Below, one piece after another: positions 28,330 to 37,341 of a DNA stretch of 64,000 nt; within the stretch, counting starts at the first letter, position 1, and each line of letters opens with the position of its first letter. This DNA comes from CAYSSJ01 sp964433675 (GTDB lineage: Bacteria > Cloacimonadota > Cloacimonadia > Cloacimonadales > TCS61): contig CAYSSJ010000009.1 in the NCBI GenBank assembly GCA_964433675.1, positions 1-64,000 on the forward strand. The letters are read 5' to 3'. The notes under the pieces were generated by a model that saw only the letters and a program-made list of their open reading frames with translations, searched no databases and was not told the DNA's origin. A program made the translations under genes and the position numbers.

Positions 28330-29574
28330 TTATTCTTTCTGAGATATCGTCCACGATTCAGCATTATCTCGCCCACGTTTCTCATTAACGGTTTGCAAAA
28401 TCAAACCGCCGGTGACGAAAAAAAACAAAACTGATAAAATCGCATATCTTTGATCTTGGGTAATACGAGCAATTTCGCCATATATGAAAGGACCGGCAAT
28501 CGATGCCATCTTCCCGGTAAAAGCATAAAATCCAAAAAATTCTGCCATCTTTTCGTCCGGAGTTAGCAGTGCCAACATGGTTCTGCTGCTAGATTGACTG
28601 GAACCAATAGCTATCCCGGCAAGTAATCCCACCAGATAAAAATGCGTTATAGTTTGACTGAAAAAAGCGCCTAAGACTACCAATATCCAGATTATCAGAG
28701 TGATAGAAATCGTAGTTTTGGCACCGATTCTATCCAACACATACCCAAATATCAGTGCCCCGAGAATCGAAGACAAATTGGCAATAATGAAGTAAACGAT
28801 CAACTGTTCTTGAGACATGCCAAAACGTGTTGCACCATATATTGCAGCAAAACTGATAACTATGATAATCCCATCATTATAAAGCAGGTAACTGACGAAA
28901 AATTTGAGTAACTCTCTGAAGTTCTTTATATTTCTACTCGTTGTATATATCCTCTCATAAGCTATACGAAAGTAGTTCTTTTTCTTTTGCTTTTGCTTCA
29001 ATTCCTTCACCAAAATAAAAGTAATCAAAGCAAATACCCCGAAAAATACTGCGATAGTAGGAAAAACAAGAGGGGTTAGATCGTTTTGGACTAAAGGTAA
29101 AACTAGCACAAGTGACAACAAGCCACCGATGTAACCTACACCCCATCCCCAACCGGAGACTTTACCCATATCTTCGCGGCTAGCCACATCACCAAGAAGA
29201 GCATTGTAAAATACATTGCCGCTATTAAAACCAAAATTGGCAATGATAAAAAACAGCATTCCCTTCACTATGTCGCCCTCTCGAACAAAAAACAATAATG
29301 CTGTGAATATAACCGCGATATAACAATTTATGAACAGAAATTTTTTTTTGGACTTGGAATGATCAGCGATAGCACCGAAAATAGGCGCAGAAATTGCTAC
29401 CATAAGCATCGACAAGCTCATAGCTCTACCCCACAAAGCTGTTCCCAGTTCACCCGAACCTACTACTACATCTTTGAAATAAACGCTATAAACAACTGTG
29501 ACAATTACTGTGACATAAGATGAGTTGGCGAAATCATACATGATCCAGCCGAACATGCTTTTATTAAGCTTCAT
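28330..29574 (-). CDS. MFS transporter, UMF1/Atg22-like family
   Basis: A 414-residue membrane protein with about 12 hydrophobic helices. The N-terminal FGWIMYDFANSSYVTVI is the hallmark of the UMF1 (Atg22-like) branch of the major facilitator superfamily, and the A-motif-like GAIADHSKSKKK follows helix 2. Substrate unknown; eukaryotic relatives export amino acids from vacuoles. The ATG overlaps the recF stop by four bases. A pantothenate-related role is conceivable from the downstream panDC genes but is only a guess. Confidence 0.85.
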   Translation of the reverse strand: MKLNKSMFGWIMYDFANSSYVTVIVTVVYSVYFKDVVVGSGELGTALWGRAMSLSMLMVAISAPIFGAIADHSKSKKKFLFINCYIAVIFTALLFFVREGDIVKGMLFFIIANFGFNSGNVFYNALLGDVASREDMGKVSGWGWGVGYIGGLLSLVLVLPLVQNDLTPLVFPTIAVFFGVFALITFILVKELKQKQKKKNYFRIAYERIYTTSRNIKNFRELLKFFVSYLLYNDGIIIVISFAAIYGATRFGMSQEQLIVYFIIANLSSILGALIFGYVLDRIGAKTTISITLIIWILVVLGAFFSQTITHFYLVGLLAGIAIGSSQSSSRTMLALLTPDEKMAEFFGFYAFTGKMASIAGPFIYGEIARITQDQRYAILSVLFFFVTGGLILQTVNEKRGRDNAESWTISQKE

Positions 29575-30641
29575 TTTAACTTCTCCAAATCTATTTTGGG
29601 TAAAGAATAGCCTTTGTACATCTCTACATTCGGGGTGGCTACAAAAAGCTGGTAAGAATCGGCGAACAACTTCATCACCTTATCTGCTCTGCTTCGATCC
29701 AGATCAGCTAAAATATCGTCGAACATCAAGATTGGTTTCTCATGAATACGAGTGGTGATAATATCGGATTGAGCCAACTTAAGAGTGATCGCCAGTGTTC
29801 TCTTTTGACCATGAGAAGCATATCTTTTTGCCAATCTATCTTTGATGATAAGATCATAATCATCTAAATGTGGACCTGCTGAAGTCCTTTGCATCTCTTT
29901 TTCGTATTCATAATGTCTATTCAGATGTTCCTGTAGCAAGTTGCCAATACATTCACCTGCTTTATACTTGAAAGAAAAATTGTAGTTTATCCGAACTTCT
30001 TCTTCCTCCCCACTTATTATCTCATAATACTTTTTCAATTTATGCTCGAATGATCCGAGATACTCCAACCTCTTCTCAATAAGGTTAGATGCCAGCTTTA
30101 CAAATCTTGAGTCCCATGATCTTTTCTCTTCAAGATTAAAATCTGACTTTAACAATGCATTGCGCTGTTTTAAAGTATGATTGTATTCTCGCAGAAGATT
30201 GAGATATTCATATGAATATTGAGATATAGCCTGATCGAAGAAAATTCGCCGATTGGAAGGATACCCCGAAATGATAGAAATATCCTCAGGAGAGAAATAA
30301 ATTACTTTTAGATAGTTGTACAATTCGCTGAGCTTGTCCAAATTCGTCTTATCAACTTTGATGCTTTTCCTGTTTTTATCTGCTGCTGCCTCTATTGTAT
30401 GTTTTTTTTTATTTATCACACAATTAGCGCTAATTCGGAAATGTTCTTGGGAAAAACGGATAAGCTCGGGGTCATAGTGACTTTGAAAAGATTTGCCGAA
30501 AGCAAGATAATACATTGCTTCCAGCAAATTCGTCTTCCCAACACCATTCTTCCCGAAGATGCATGCACCTTCGGGAGAAAATGATATTGAGAATTCTTTA
30601 TAGTTTCGAAAATTTTCTAAACTTAGTGACTCAATTCTCAA
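29571..30641 (-). CDS. recF: DNA replication and repair protein RecF
   Basis: SMC-like ATPase that directs RecOR to gaps at stalled forks. It has Walker A GKNGVGKT (residues 30-37), the signature segment SAGPHLDDYDL and Walker B LMFDDILADLD. Length 356 is typical. The start is TTG immediately after the dnaN stop (no gap), so translation is coupled to the clamp gene. recO of the same pathway lies at 14118. Confidence 0.97.
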   Translation of the reverse strand: MRIESLSLENFRNYKEFSISFSPEGACIFGKNGVGKTNLLEAMYYLAFGKSFQSHYDPELIRFSQEHFRISANCVINKKKHTIEAAADKNRKSIKVDKTNLDKLSELYNYLKVIYFSPEDISIISGYPSNRRIFFDQAISQYSYEYLNLLREYNHTLKQRNALLKSDFNLEEKRSWDSRFVKLASNLIEKRLEYLGSFEHKLKKYYEIISGEEEEVRINYNFSFKYKAGECIGNLLQEHLNRHYEYEKEMQRTSAGPHLDDYDLIIKDRLAKRYASHGQKRTLAITLKLAQSDIITTRIHEKPILMFDDILADLDRSRADKVMKLFADSYQLFVATPNVEMYKGYSLPKIDLEKLK

Positions 30642-31757
30642 TTACTGTAACCGTAAGGGCATCAACAAAAATCGTGCCGAATATTCCTCATGTTGCTCTG
30701 TGTTATAAAAAAGTACCGGTTGAGTAGATTGTCCCAAATGCATCTCTACTTTTTTGGTTTCGATCACATTGAGAATCGAGATCAAGAATTTATAATTGAA
30801 TGCTATGGATATCTCTTCACCATTAAATTCAAATTCATCTATCTTTTCGTTAGCCTCTCCCTCCTCTTGCTTGGTGGATTCAATCGAAATAGTATCTTTT
30901 CTGATATCGAATTTGATCTTGTTTGTATCTTCGGAAGCTAAGAGAGATACGCGTTTTACCGCATCTCTGAGCAATATTTTATCCACTTTAAGGAGATTGT
31001 TGTTATCCGTAGGCATTGCTTTGGTATAATCGGGGAATTGCCCCTCCAATATATGGGTAAATACAGTATACTGACCATATTTAAACATGACACGATTGGA
31101 CTCTATTAGCACAGAGACCTCATCAATGTCATCTATAACTTTATCCAAAAATATCAATCCTTTAGTGGGAATCACTTGTTCGATCGGTTTTTCGATATCA
31201 AAAGCATTGAAAAGCTTGAATTCTGCAATCTTCTTGCCATCTGTAGCTACCATTACCTGCTCTTTCGAGTTCATCTTCCAATATATACCGGTAAAGATCG
31301 GTCTGTTTCTCTCTGTTGATACTGCGAAAGTAGTATTATCTATCATTTTTTTGAACATCTGAGCATTAATACTGATCGCTCTGGATTCATCCACCTGCGG
31401 TATCAAAGGAAATTGGCTTACTTCGGCACACAATAGTTTGAAGTTTGATTGCTTACATTTGATTACCAGCTCTTCATCATCTAACATAAAGTTGATCAGA
31501 GCATCAGGCAGAGAATTGATAATTTCAGTAAGATTTCGTGCTGAGACTGCAATCTTGCCACTTGCGATCACACTGGCATTGAAGGTAGAAATAACAGTGA
31601 TCTCGAGATCAGTGGCTGTGAAGGTGATTGTGTTTGCCTGCTCGTCTGCTTCTATCAGGTAATTCGTCAAGACCGGCATAGCATTCTTACTTGGTATAAT
31701 GCTGAACAAATACTGAATACTGTTTTGCAAATCTTTCTTTTCTATAGAGAATTTCAT
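30642..31757 (-). CDS. dnaN: DNA polymerase III beta subunit (sliding clamp)
   Basis: Ring-shaped processivity clamp of the replicase. The 371-residue protein has the three-domain beta fold with the characteristic N-terminus MKFSIEKKDLQNSIQYL and the C-terminal RFLLMPLRLQ peptide that lines the partner-binding pocket. GAGG precedes the ATG. It is followed directly by recF, the classical order, but dnaA and gyrB are absent next to it. A TATAAT -10 box lies 30 bases upstream of the start. Confidence 0.97.
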   Translation of the reverse strand: MKFSIEKKDLQNSIQYLFSIIPSKNAMPVLTNYLIEADEQANTITFTATDLEITVISTFNASVIASGKIAVSARNLTEIINSLPDALINFMLDDEELVIKCKQSNFKLLCAEVSQFPLIPQVDESRAISINAQMFKKMIDNTTFAVSTERNRPIFTGIYWKMNSKEQVMVATDGKKIAEFKLFNAFDIEKPIEQVIPTKGLIFLDKVIDDIDEVSVLIESNRVMFKYGQYTVFTHILEGQFPDYTKAMPTDNNNLLKVDKILLRDAVKRVSLLASEDTNKIKFDIRKDTISIESTKQEEGEANEKIDEFEFNGEEISIAFNYKFLISILNVIETKKVEMHLGQSTQPVLFYNTEQHEEYSARFLLMPLRLQ

Positions 31758-31787
31758 GGTTTCCTCTTTATTTCATTGTTTTTTTTC

Positions 31788-31793
31788 ATTATA
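31788..31793 (-). promoter_or_regulatory. Candidate -10 box (TATAAT) of dnaN
   Basis: A perfect TATAAT on the minus strand, 30 bases before the dnaN ATG. The best -35 at normal spacing (TTAAAG) is poor and lies within the HU terminator stem. The T-rich tail of that terminator thus runs into this promoter. Confidence 0.45.
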
Positions 31794-31794
31794 A

Positions 31795-31838
31795 TAAAAG
31801 AAAAGCAAGAGCTTTAACAATTAAGTAAAACTCTTGCT
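31795..31838 (-). terminator. Rho-independent terminator of the HU gene
   Basis: An 8-bp stem (AGCAAGAG with CTCTTGCT), a 19-base loop, and on the minus strand the tail TTTTCTTTTATTAT. It lies 16 bases past the HU stop and separates HU from dnaN. Confidence 0.75.
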
Positions 31839-31853
31839 CATAACTGCTCACAA

Positions 31854-32126
31854 CTACTTAACAGCGTCTTTCAGCTTTTTGCCTGCTTTAAAAACAGGAA
31901 CTTTAGTTGCAGGTATTTTGATCTTCTGTTTAGTTTGAGGATTTACACCTGTACGTGCTTTTCTGTGACTAACCTTGAAAGTACCAAATCCTACTAACGA
32001 AACTTTGTCACCTTTTTCCAAAGCTTTTTGAATTGATTCGAGTGTCGATTGCAAAGCCAAATTAGCTGCTTTCTTTGTGATGTCTGCGTCTTTTGCGATT
32101 TTGTTAATTAGTTCTTGACGGTTCAT
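31854..32126 (-). CDS. DNA-binding protein HU
   Basis: Small histone-like dimer that bends DNA. The ATG at 32126 is preferred because AAGGAGGG lies just upstream and the protein then begins MNRQELINKIAKDADITKKA, as HU proteins do. The beta-arm signature GFGTFKVSHRKARTGVNPQT is complete. Length 90 residues is standard. It is a single-gene transcript, with a terminator downstream and an AT-rich leader upstream containing TTGACA at 32197-32192, although no well-spaced -10 was found. Confidence 0.96.
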   Translation of the reverse strand: MNRQELINKIAKDADITKKAANLALQSTLESIQKALEKGDKVSLVGFGTFKVSHRKARTGVNPQTKQKIKIPATKVPVFKAGKKLKDAVK

Positions 32127-32363
32127 GAATTCCCTCCTTCTCTTATTTTGTGCTTGAAACACGCTTATAAAACTGTATACGTCCTTTTTCTTGTCAACAA
32201 AAAAATTACTTTTTTGCTAGATTTTCTTCATTAACTGCTATATTTTGACTGATAAATGTCGTTTTTCAAACGTCGCCCGCAGTATCTATCTTACTATATA
32301 TAAAGATGTTATAAAAACGCATGCGCTCCACACTCTTCCTGATTTGTAAAGACCAAAAAAAAA

Positions 32364-34229
32364 TTATAATTCTTCTTTTACTCCCAGCAATTCATAGATC
32401 TTTATTGGTTTTGTTTTACCCTTTACCATTATTTCATCTATGTATTCGGCGATGATCTTATCTTTGGCGAGCAGATAAGTGGATTCACTGATGATAATAT
32501 TATGTTTGGTGGGATAATTTCTGGTAGCTGCTTCTAAACGAGCTCCGAGATTCACGGTATCTCCGATTGCCGTATAGTCGAAGATCTGTTCCGAACCCAA
32601 ATTGCCTACGGTAGCAGTTCCGCTATTTACACCGATCCCGATATCGAAAGGATCTCTTCTTTCACGCTTCCATTTATCCTGCAGTTGCTCCAGTTTCTTC
32701 CTCATCTCCAAAGCTGATTTGCATGCCCAATATGCATGGTCTTCCAGATCTATCGGAGCGCCGTAGATAGCTACGATCTCATCTCCGACGAATTTATCCA
32801 AAGTCCCCTTGTTCGCCATGATAACTTCTACCATTGCTGTCAGATGTTCTTTTAGAATAGACACAGTCTCCTTAGGTTCATGACTTTCTGTGTAAGGTGT
32901 AAACGATTTCACATCTGAGAACATGACAGTTATTTCTCGAATCGAGCCACCATATTCGAGTTTTCTGGGATCCTTGATCAGTTCTTCTACCAATTCCGGT
33001 GCGATATACCTTCCGAAGGCATCTTTGATAAATTTCCGCTCTCTCGATGTTTTTAAATAATGCGATACCAAACCGACAAAATAAAAAGTGATGACATAGG
33101 TCGGGAGCTCCATGGTAGGTAACAGAATATTTGAGTTAACAAATGTGAGATAAGAGATAATAAAAAGTAGGATGATAAGAACTATACTGGAGAAAAGTGA
33201 GACAATCGGTTTCACTAACCTGTTGAAAACAAATATCAGCAAGGCAAACAGCAAACTAATCAGGAAGAAAACAATCCCGGGTAGATGATGGAGATAATCG
33301 CGGTTGAGAGCCATCTCGATGAAATTGGCATGGATCTCTACACCGGCAGTCATCTGACGATTATCCAGAAAAAACGGAGTATAATGCATATCATGAAATT
33401 CGACCGCCGACACACCTATCAATACGATCTTATCCTCAAAGACACCTTCTTCTTTTAGATCTTCAAATCTGTCTAAATTCAAAAAAGGCATCTCAAATTC
33501 TTTATCATCTATCACATCGGCATAGTCATAATAGGTAAATGTCCGATTGGGTCCATAGTAATTTATCAGCGCACTTTTTTTTGTTCTTTTTGGAATAGCA
33601 TTATTACCGATGACCAATACCTTGTCATGTTCAGTTATCTGCTCCTTCCAGTTTGCTTTGTCGTAATGCTTTGCTAAAGTAACAACTCCGATAGCATAGA
33701 AATCTCTCTCGCTCATTGTTTGAGACATCTCGTATCTTCGGACAAAACCATCGCTGTCACTGGAGATATTCACCGTTCCCCATGCCAATTCACGTTGAGT
33801 GATCTCTCTGATAGGCGGCAGTATCTGCTCACGAACAGCTTGAGCGTGCATAGTGCGGACTCTTTTGCCGGAGAAGACCACATTCCCTGCTTTTTGAGCA
33901 GATTCTGCCAACATCTTGTCTGCTTCTGGATTAGACGACTCTAAAAATTCGATATCGAATACCACCAACCTAGCGCCGGCTTCTTTTAGGTTGTCGATAA
34001 CCCTAGCATGATATTCTCGCGGGAAGGGCCACTGAATATCCAGAGCTCCGAATGTATCGTCTCCGATCTCTACAATTACGATCTTCTCCGAGAGTGGTTT
34101 CTCTCCTCGCAATAAAAACAACAGATCTTGAGTCTTATGCTCCAAATTTTCCCAGAATTCCGTCAGAAACAGAATCTGCCAAACTATGAATATTACCAGA
34201 AATAGAGCAAAATATCTCAGTGTTCGCAT
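32364..34229 (-). CDS. CHASE2-domain class III adenylate/guanylate cyclase
   Basis: A 621-residue membrane sensor. One N-terminal helix leads into an extracytoplasmic CHASE2 domain (about residues 30-310; IVIVEIGDDTFGALDIQWPFPR, then YTPFFLDNRQMTAGVEIHANFI). Three membrane helices follow (about 315-390), and then a cytoplasmic class III cyclase. The metal aspartates are in FSDVKSF and VGDEIVAIYG, the substrate lysine in DKFVGDE, and the threonine and transition-state Asn/Arg in YTAIGDTVNLGARLE. This Lys/Thr set fits class IIIb adenylate cyclases, so cAMP is the likely product. It is the last gene of the FecR/barrel cassette, 14 bases after the barrel gene. Confidence 0.93.
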   Translation of the reverse strand: MRTLRYFALFLVIFIVWQILFLTEFWENLEHKTQDLLFLLRGEKPLSEKIVIVEIGDDTFGALDIQWPFPREYHARVIDNLKEAGARLVVFDIEFLESSNPEADKMLAESAQKAGNVVFSGKRVRTMHAQAVREQILPPIREITQRELAWGTVNISSDSDGFVRRYEMSQTMSERDFYAIGVVTLAKHYDKANWKEQITEHDKVLVIGNNAIPKRTKKSALINYYGPNRTFTYYDYADVIDDKEFEMPFLNLDRFEDLKEEGVFEDKIVLIGVSAVEFHDMHYTPFFLDNRQMTAGVEIHANFIEMALNRDYLHHLPGIVFFLISLLFALLIFVFNRLVKPIVSLFSSIVLIILLFIISYLTFVNSNILLPTMELPTYVITFYFVGLVSHYLKTSRERKFIKDAFGRYIAPELVEELIKDPRKLEYGGSIREITVMFSDVKSFTPYTESHEPKETVSILKEHLTAMVEVIMANKGTLDKFVGDEIVAIYGAPIDLEDHAYWACKSALEMRKKLEQLQDKWKRERRDPFDIGIGVNSGTATVGNLGSEQIFDYTAIGDTVNLGARLEAATRNYPTKHNIIISESTYLLAKDKIIAEYIDEIMVKGKTKPIKIYELLGVKEEL

Positions 34230-34243
34230 TTTAATGACCTTTC

Positions 34244-36643
34244 TTAGAACCTTTGTTCAAACCTAAATCTCCAATTCAGTCTGGAATAATCGCTCTCTTC
34301 ATTTTCGCTTTGAAATAGTCTCATGCCCAGATCAGTAGCAAATGAAGTGTATCTTGTTAACGAATATCTAGCACCAATATTCATCAACTGTTGAGTTTGT
34401 CCGGTAATATCTCCACTATAAAATGAGTAGCGAAAATCGGCATAAGGTCTCAGTCTGTTTTCAAAAAAGTCCATCGTTCCTCTCAACAATACAGAATTAT
34501 AACCATATTTTTCTGTCTCGATCTGGGGATCCGTCTCGTCTGTAGCTATTGGAATGCGTTCATTTGTGTTCCCGGTATAAGAATAAGAAATGGTAGTGCT
34601 GAGAGGTAATTCCTCGAATCTGCTATTCGCACTCAAGGTGACAGTATTCTTCCTATCATCGAAATTTTTGTTGATTTCATCCCGACTGTTTAGGATATTG
34701 TAGGAAATATTGAACTGTGTTGGTGCAAGCGGTATTTGCCTCACATCGTATCCCATCCCAAACGTAATGTTACGATTGGTCATGTGAAACTGGCTTACAA
34801 ACTCATCTTCGCCCGGCTCCGGTGCATCATTCTCCGAGTTCGAATTTGTGAATCCTACTCTGAAAGATGGAAGTCCGCGAGGTAAATATGCTATCTGAGT
34901 GAAGTAATTCGTGGAAGTAGTCGTATATTCTTTTTTATTGTAAACATTATCGGAGAGAATTGTCACACCCAGATTGATGGCAAGCTGATTATTCAACAAT
35001 AGAATATTGTCATAGAGACTGATTATGCGGGCATCTTTGTTGCCATAGTTAGCAGATAAAGAATTGAAACTAGAACCTACAACCGAGTAAGATAAATTCA
35101 GATAGTTCCTAAGGAATACAGCTCTGACAAAAGCTTTATATGCAGTATTATTCAGTCCGGGTTTAAGTGGCTCCACATTCTCATTGATCACAAATATGGA
35201 CTCGATCTCTTCCGGTCCTATCGGGAAATCGACATCCGTATTGAGCTTGGCATTCAACGAATCGAGTGAGAGAGCGCCTCCGATGATATTGGAATTAAAG
35301 AAACTCATAGCCACTTCAGCGCCTAAGACCAATCTCTGGCGAAGGAAAGCAAACTGAGCATCTGTCCCGATAATTATGTTATCCTTTGGAGTTACTACAG
35401 GCATCTCCGTTTGAGGATTGATATAATGATCTTCACTCAACGAATTGATATTGTCTTTGTTCTTGGCAAAACTGAGCCCCCAGACTGCGGAGCGCTGTTC
35501 ACCCACTTCCACACGAAAAGCGGTGGTTTGTCTTTCAAATACCCCCCTTTTAGCAAGTGAGTCTCCTTCGCTGGACTCATTCAATATCCCATCGATAGAA
35601 CGTGCTGAATTCCCATAAGTTGCTGTGAATGACCAGTCTTTTGCTTTGAAAGTCGAAGTAAAACCACGGATATTTTTGCCACTTAGGAGAAAGGAGCTAT
35701 ACTCGGGGATATGATCTCCAAGATATAAATCCCACCAAGGTAAACCCATCTGCAATGAATAGCGATTAACCGGTTGTTTATCTTTGTCTTCCAATGTAGA
35801 TAGCAATAGTCGTGAGCGAAACCTGAGTCTTCTATATTGTCCTTCAAAACTAAGATTTGCATTGGTATTGAACTCAGTTTCATCCTCTAACTGATCTCCT
35901 TTGTAGCTTTGTAACCATGAAGTGGTTGTCAATCTGCCGCTCATGCCTAGTGGTAGTTCTACCGGTTTGATCCGGACATCACTGCTGTATTGCGGTGAAC
36001 GGATAGTCTCTCCATCTATTGTTTGTGCCGAAATTTGGTAATAGTATTTTCCTGCTTTCGGTTTATCCACACGGTATACTAAGAGATTATCCGTTATCGT
36101 AGCTCTGTTTGTTACATCTCTGCCATTCAGCACTAATTTGATAGAATCGTAATCTATAAAATCTGAAATAGCAAAAAGAGAAATCGCTATCACGAAGTTT
36201 TCTTTGATATTCGAAAAGTCGGGATCGGGAGAGAGCAAAACAAAATTGTTCTCAGGCTCTCTGGGTGCTTGCACTACTATGGTTCGATAAGGTTGGGTTT
36301 CAGGGTTATTCTCCGGTAATGTATAAGATTGCATAAACCTATCTTCGATGACGAAATAGTATTCCAAACCTTGTTTTGGAGTCATGTCTAATACAACGCT
36401 AAATATCGGATTGGTCTCTGTTCCTCTTTCCATATCCATCTGTTCATAGCTCGTGCTGCCGATCTCTCTATAATAGATTGTAGCTTTGTCCACATCTTGA
36501 AATCCGGATCTGACTTCGAAACTCAACATTGGTGTCTCATTGCTGCGGAAACCGATCGGCGGTAGATGGAAAGCATCAACTTGGGCAAACAATCCAACTG
36601 AAACGCTCAGAATAATGAGTGTGATAAATAAATTATTTTTCAT
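34244..36643 (-). CDS. Predicted outer-membrane beta-barrel with N-terminal Ig-like domains
   Basis: A 799-residue protein with signal peptide MKNNLFITLIILSVSVGLFAQ. Residues ~25-230 look like two Ig-like beta domains (the first includes ATIYYREIG and GLEYYFVIEDR). From about residue 235 to the end there are many alternating amphipathic strands (for example RRLRFRSRLLLSTL and YRFSFYSGDITG-like strands), and the chain ends in ...WRFRFEQRF. A C-terminal phenylalanine is the usual outer-membrane barrel signal. No named family was recognised. The gene lies between FecR and the CHASE2 cyclase with gaps of 11 and 14 bases, so a sensor or anchoring role in that signalling unit is inferred. Confidence 0.7.
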   Translation of the reverse strand: MKNNLFITLIILSVSVGLFAQVDAFHLPPIGFRSNETPMLSFEVRSGFQDVDKATIYYREIGSTSYEQMDMERGTETNPIFSVVLDMTPKQGLEYYFVIEDRFMQSYTLPENNPETQPYRTIVVQAPREPENNFVLLSPDPDFSNIKENFVIAISLFAISDFIDYDSIKLVLNGRDVTNRATITDNLLVYRVDKPKAGKYYYQISAQTIDGETIRSPQYSSDVRIKPVELPLGMSGRLTTTSWLQSYKGDQLEDETEFNTNANLSFEGQYRRLRFRSRLLLSTLEDKDKQPVNRYSLQMGLPWWDLYLGDHIPEYSSFLLSGKNIRGFTSTFKAKDWSFTATYGNSARSIDGILNESSEGDSLAKRGVFERQTTAFRVEVGEQRSAVWGLSFAKNKDNINSLSEDHYINPQTEMPVVTPKDNIIIGTDAQFAFLRQRLVLGAEVAMSFFNSNIIGGALSLDSLNAKLNTDVDFPIGPEEIESIFVINENVEPLKPGLNNTAYKAFVRAVFLRNYLNLSYSVVGSSFNSLSANYGNKDARIISLYDNILLLNNQLAINLGVTILSDNVYNKKEYTTTSTNYFTQIAYLPRGLPSFRVGFTNSNSENDAPEPGEDEFVSQFHMTNRNITFGMGYDVRQIPLAPTQFNISYNILNSRDEINKNFDDRKNTVTLSANSRFEELPLSTTISYSYTGNTNERIPIATDETDPQIETEKYGYNSVLLRGTMDFFENRLRPYADFRYSFYSGDITGQTQQLMNIGARYSLTRYTSFATDLGMRLFQSENEESDYSRLNWRFRFEQRF

Positions 36644-36654
36644 CTCGAACTCCT

Positions 36655-37332
36655 TTATTGTAATTGAATGCGGATAGTTCGAGTTTCACCCTGGTCGTTC
36701 TTCAGTTCGATCTCGATTGTTCCGGGTGTCTCTGTACCATCATAATAACCATGATATTCATCAGGGAGTTCGTCTCTGTTGATATCGGTTACATCTATCA
36801 TACCGACACCGGTAGAGAAGGAAGTTTGACCTTTTTGCACAGTGGCTTCCAGCCCATCAGCTTTATTGCGCATCACAGATTCTCCTGAGAACGTATAAAG
36901 CCGAGTATGACCTTGGTCATCTACTTCCAAGAGAATCTCTGTACCACGAACTGAGATGACGGTGGTCGGTGTCTCCACTTCGAAAAGACCGGTTTTTTTG
37001 GTCACTTTAGACCATACGGTTCCCACTTCCAAAAAGCTACGCTTATCCAGTTCATCTTCATTTTTTTCTGCATTGATCTGCAAAATACTTAGCGGGAAAA
37101 GTCTGAGCACCGAACTACCATCCACAAACTTCACAGCAGCATAAGATTCTTCCATACTTTCCAGTTCGTCCTTATCAATTAGCAATTCACCAGTATTTAT
37201 CGGGGTACTTTCATCGGCGCGGTTAAGTATAATCTCACCATTAGTTTGCAGTGTCAGTGCCACATGATCCACTTCTGCTCCCATTAATAATGAGGAAATT
37301 AATAATATAAATAAAACTATCGTTGTTTTCAT
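36655..37332 (-). CDS. FecR-domain periplasmic protein
   Basis: A 225-residue exported protein with signal peptide (MKTTIVLFILLISSLLMGAE). The FecR domain is recognisable from the RSFLEVGTVWSKVTKKTGLFEVETPTTV region, followed by VRGTEILLEVDDQG and a YTFSGESVMRN strand. FecR domains elsewhere pass signals from outer-membrane receptors to inner-membrane partners. Unlike classical FecR it has no membrane anchor to an anti-sigma region, and no sigma factor gene is near. It is tightly spaced between an Ig-like protein gene and the barrel gene. Confidence 0.88.
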   Translation of the reverse strand: MKTTIVLFILLISSLLMGAEVDHVALTLQTNGEIILNRADESTPINTGELLIDKDELESMEESYAAVKFVDGSSVLRLFPLSILQINAEKNEDELDKRSFLEVGTVWSKVTKKTGLFEVETPTTVISVRGTEILLEVDDQGHTRLYTFSGESVMRNKADGLEATVQKGQTSFSTGVGMIDVTDINRDELPDEYHGYYDGTETPGTIEIELKNDQGETRTIRIQLQ

Positions 37333-37341
37333 GATTCTCTC

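Noticed and set aside
32127..32363. AT-rich gap next to HU and dnaN as a possible replication origin
   Set aside because: No DnaA boxes, no 13-mer repeats and no dnaA gene; the gap is explained by the HU leader and the end of the cyclase gene.
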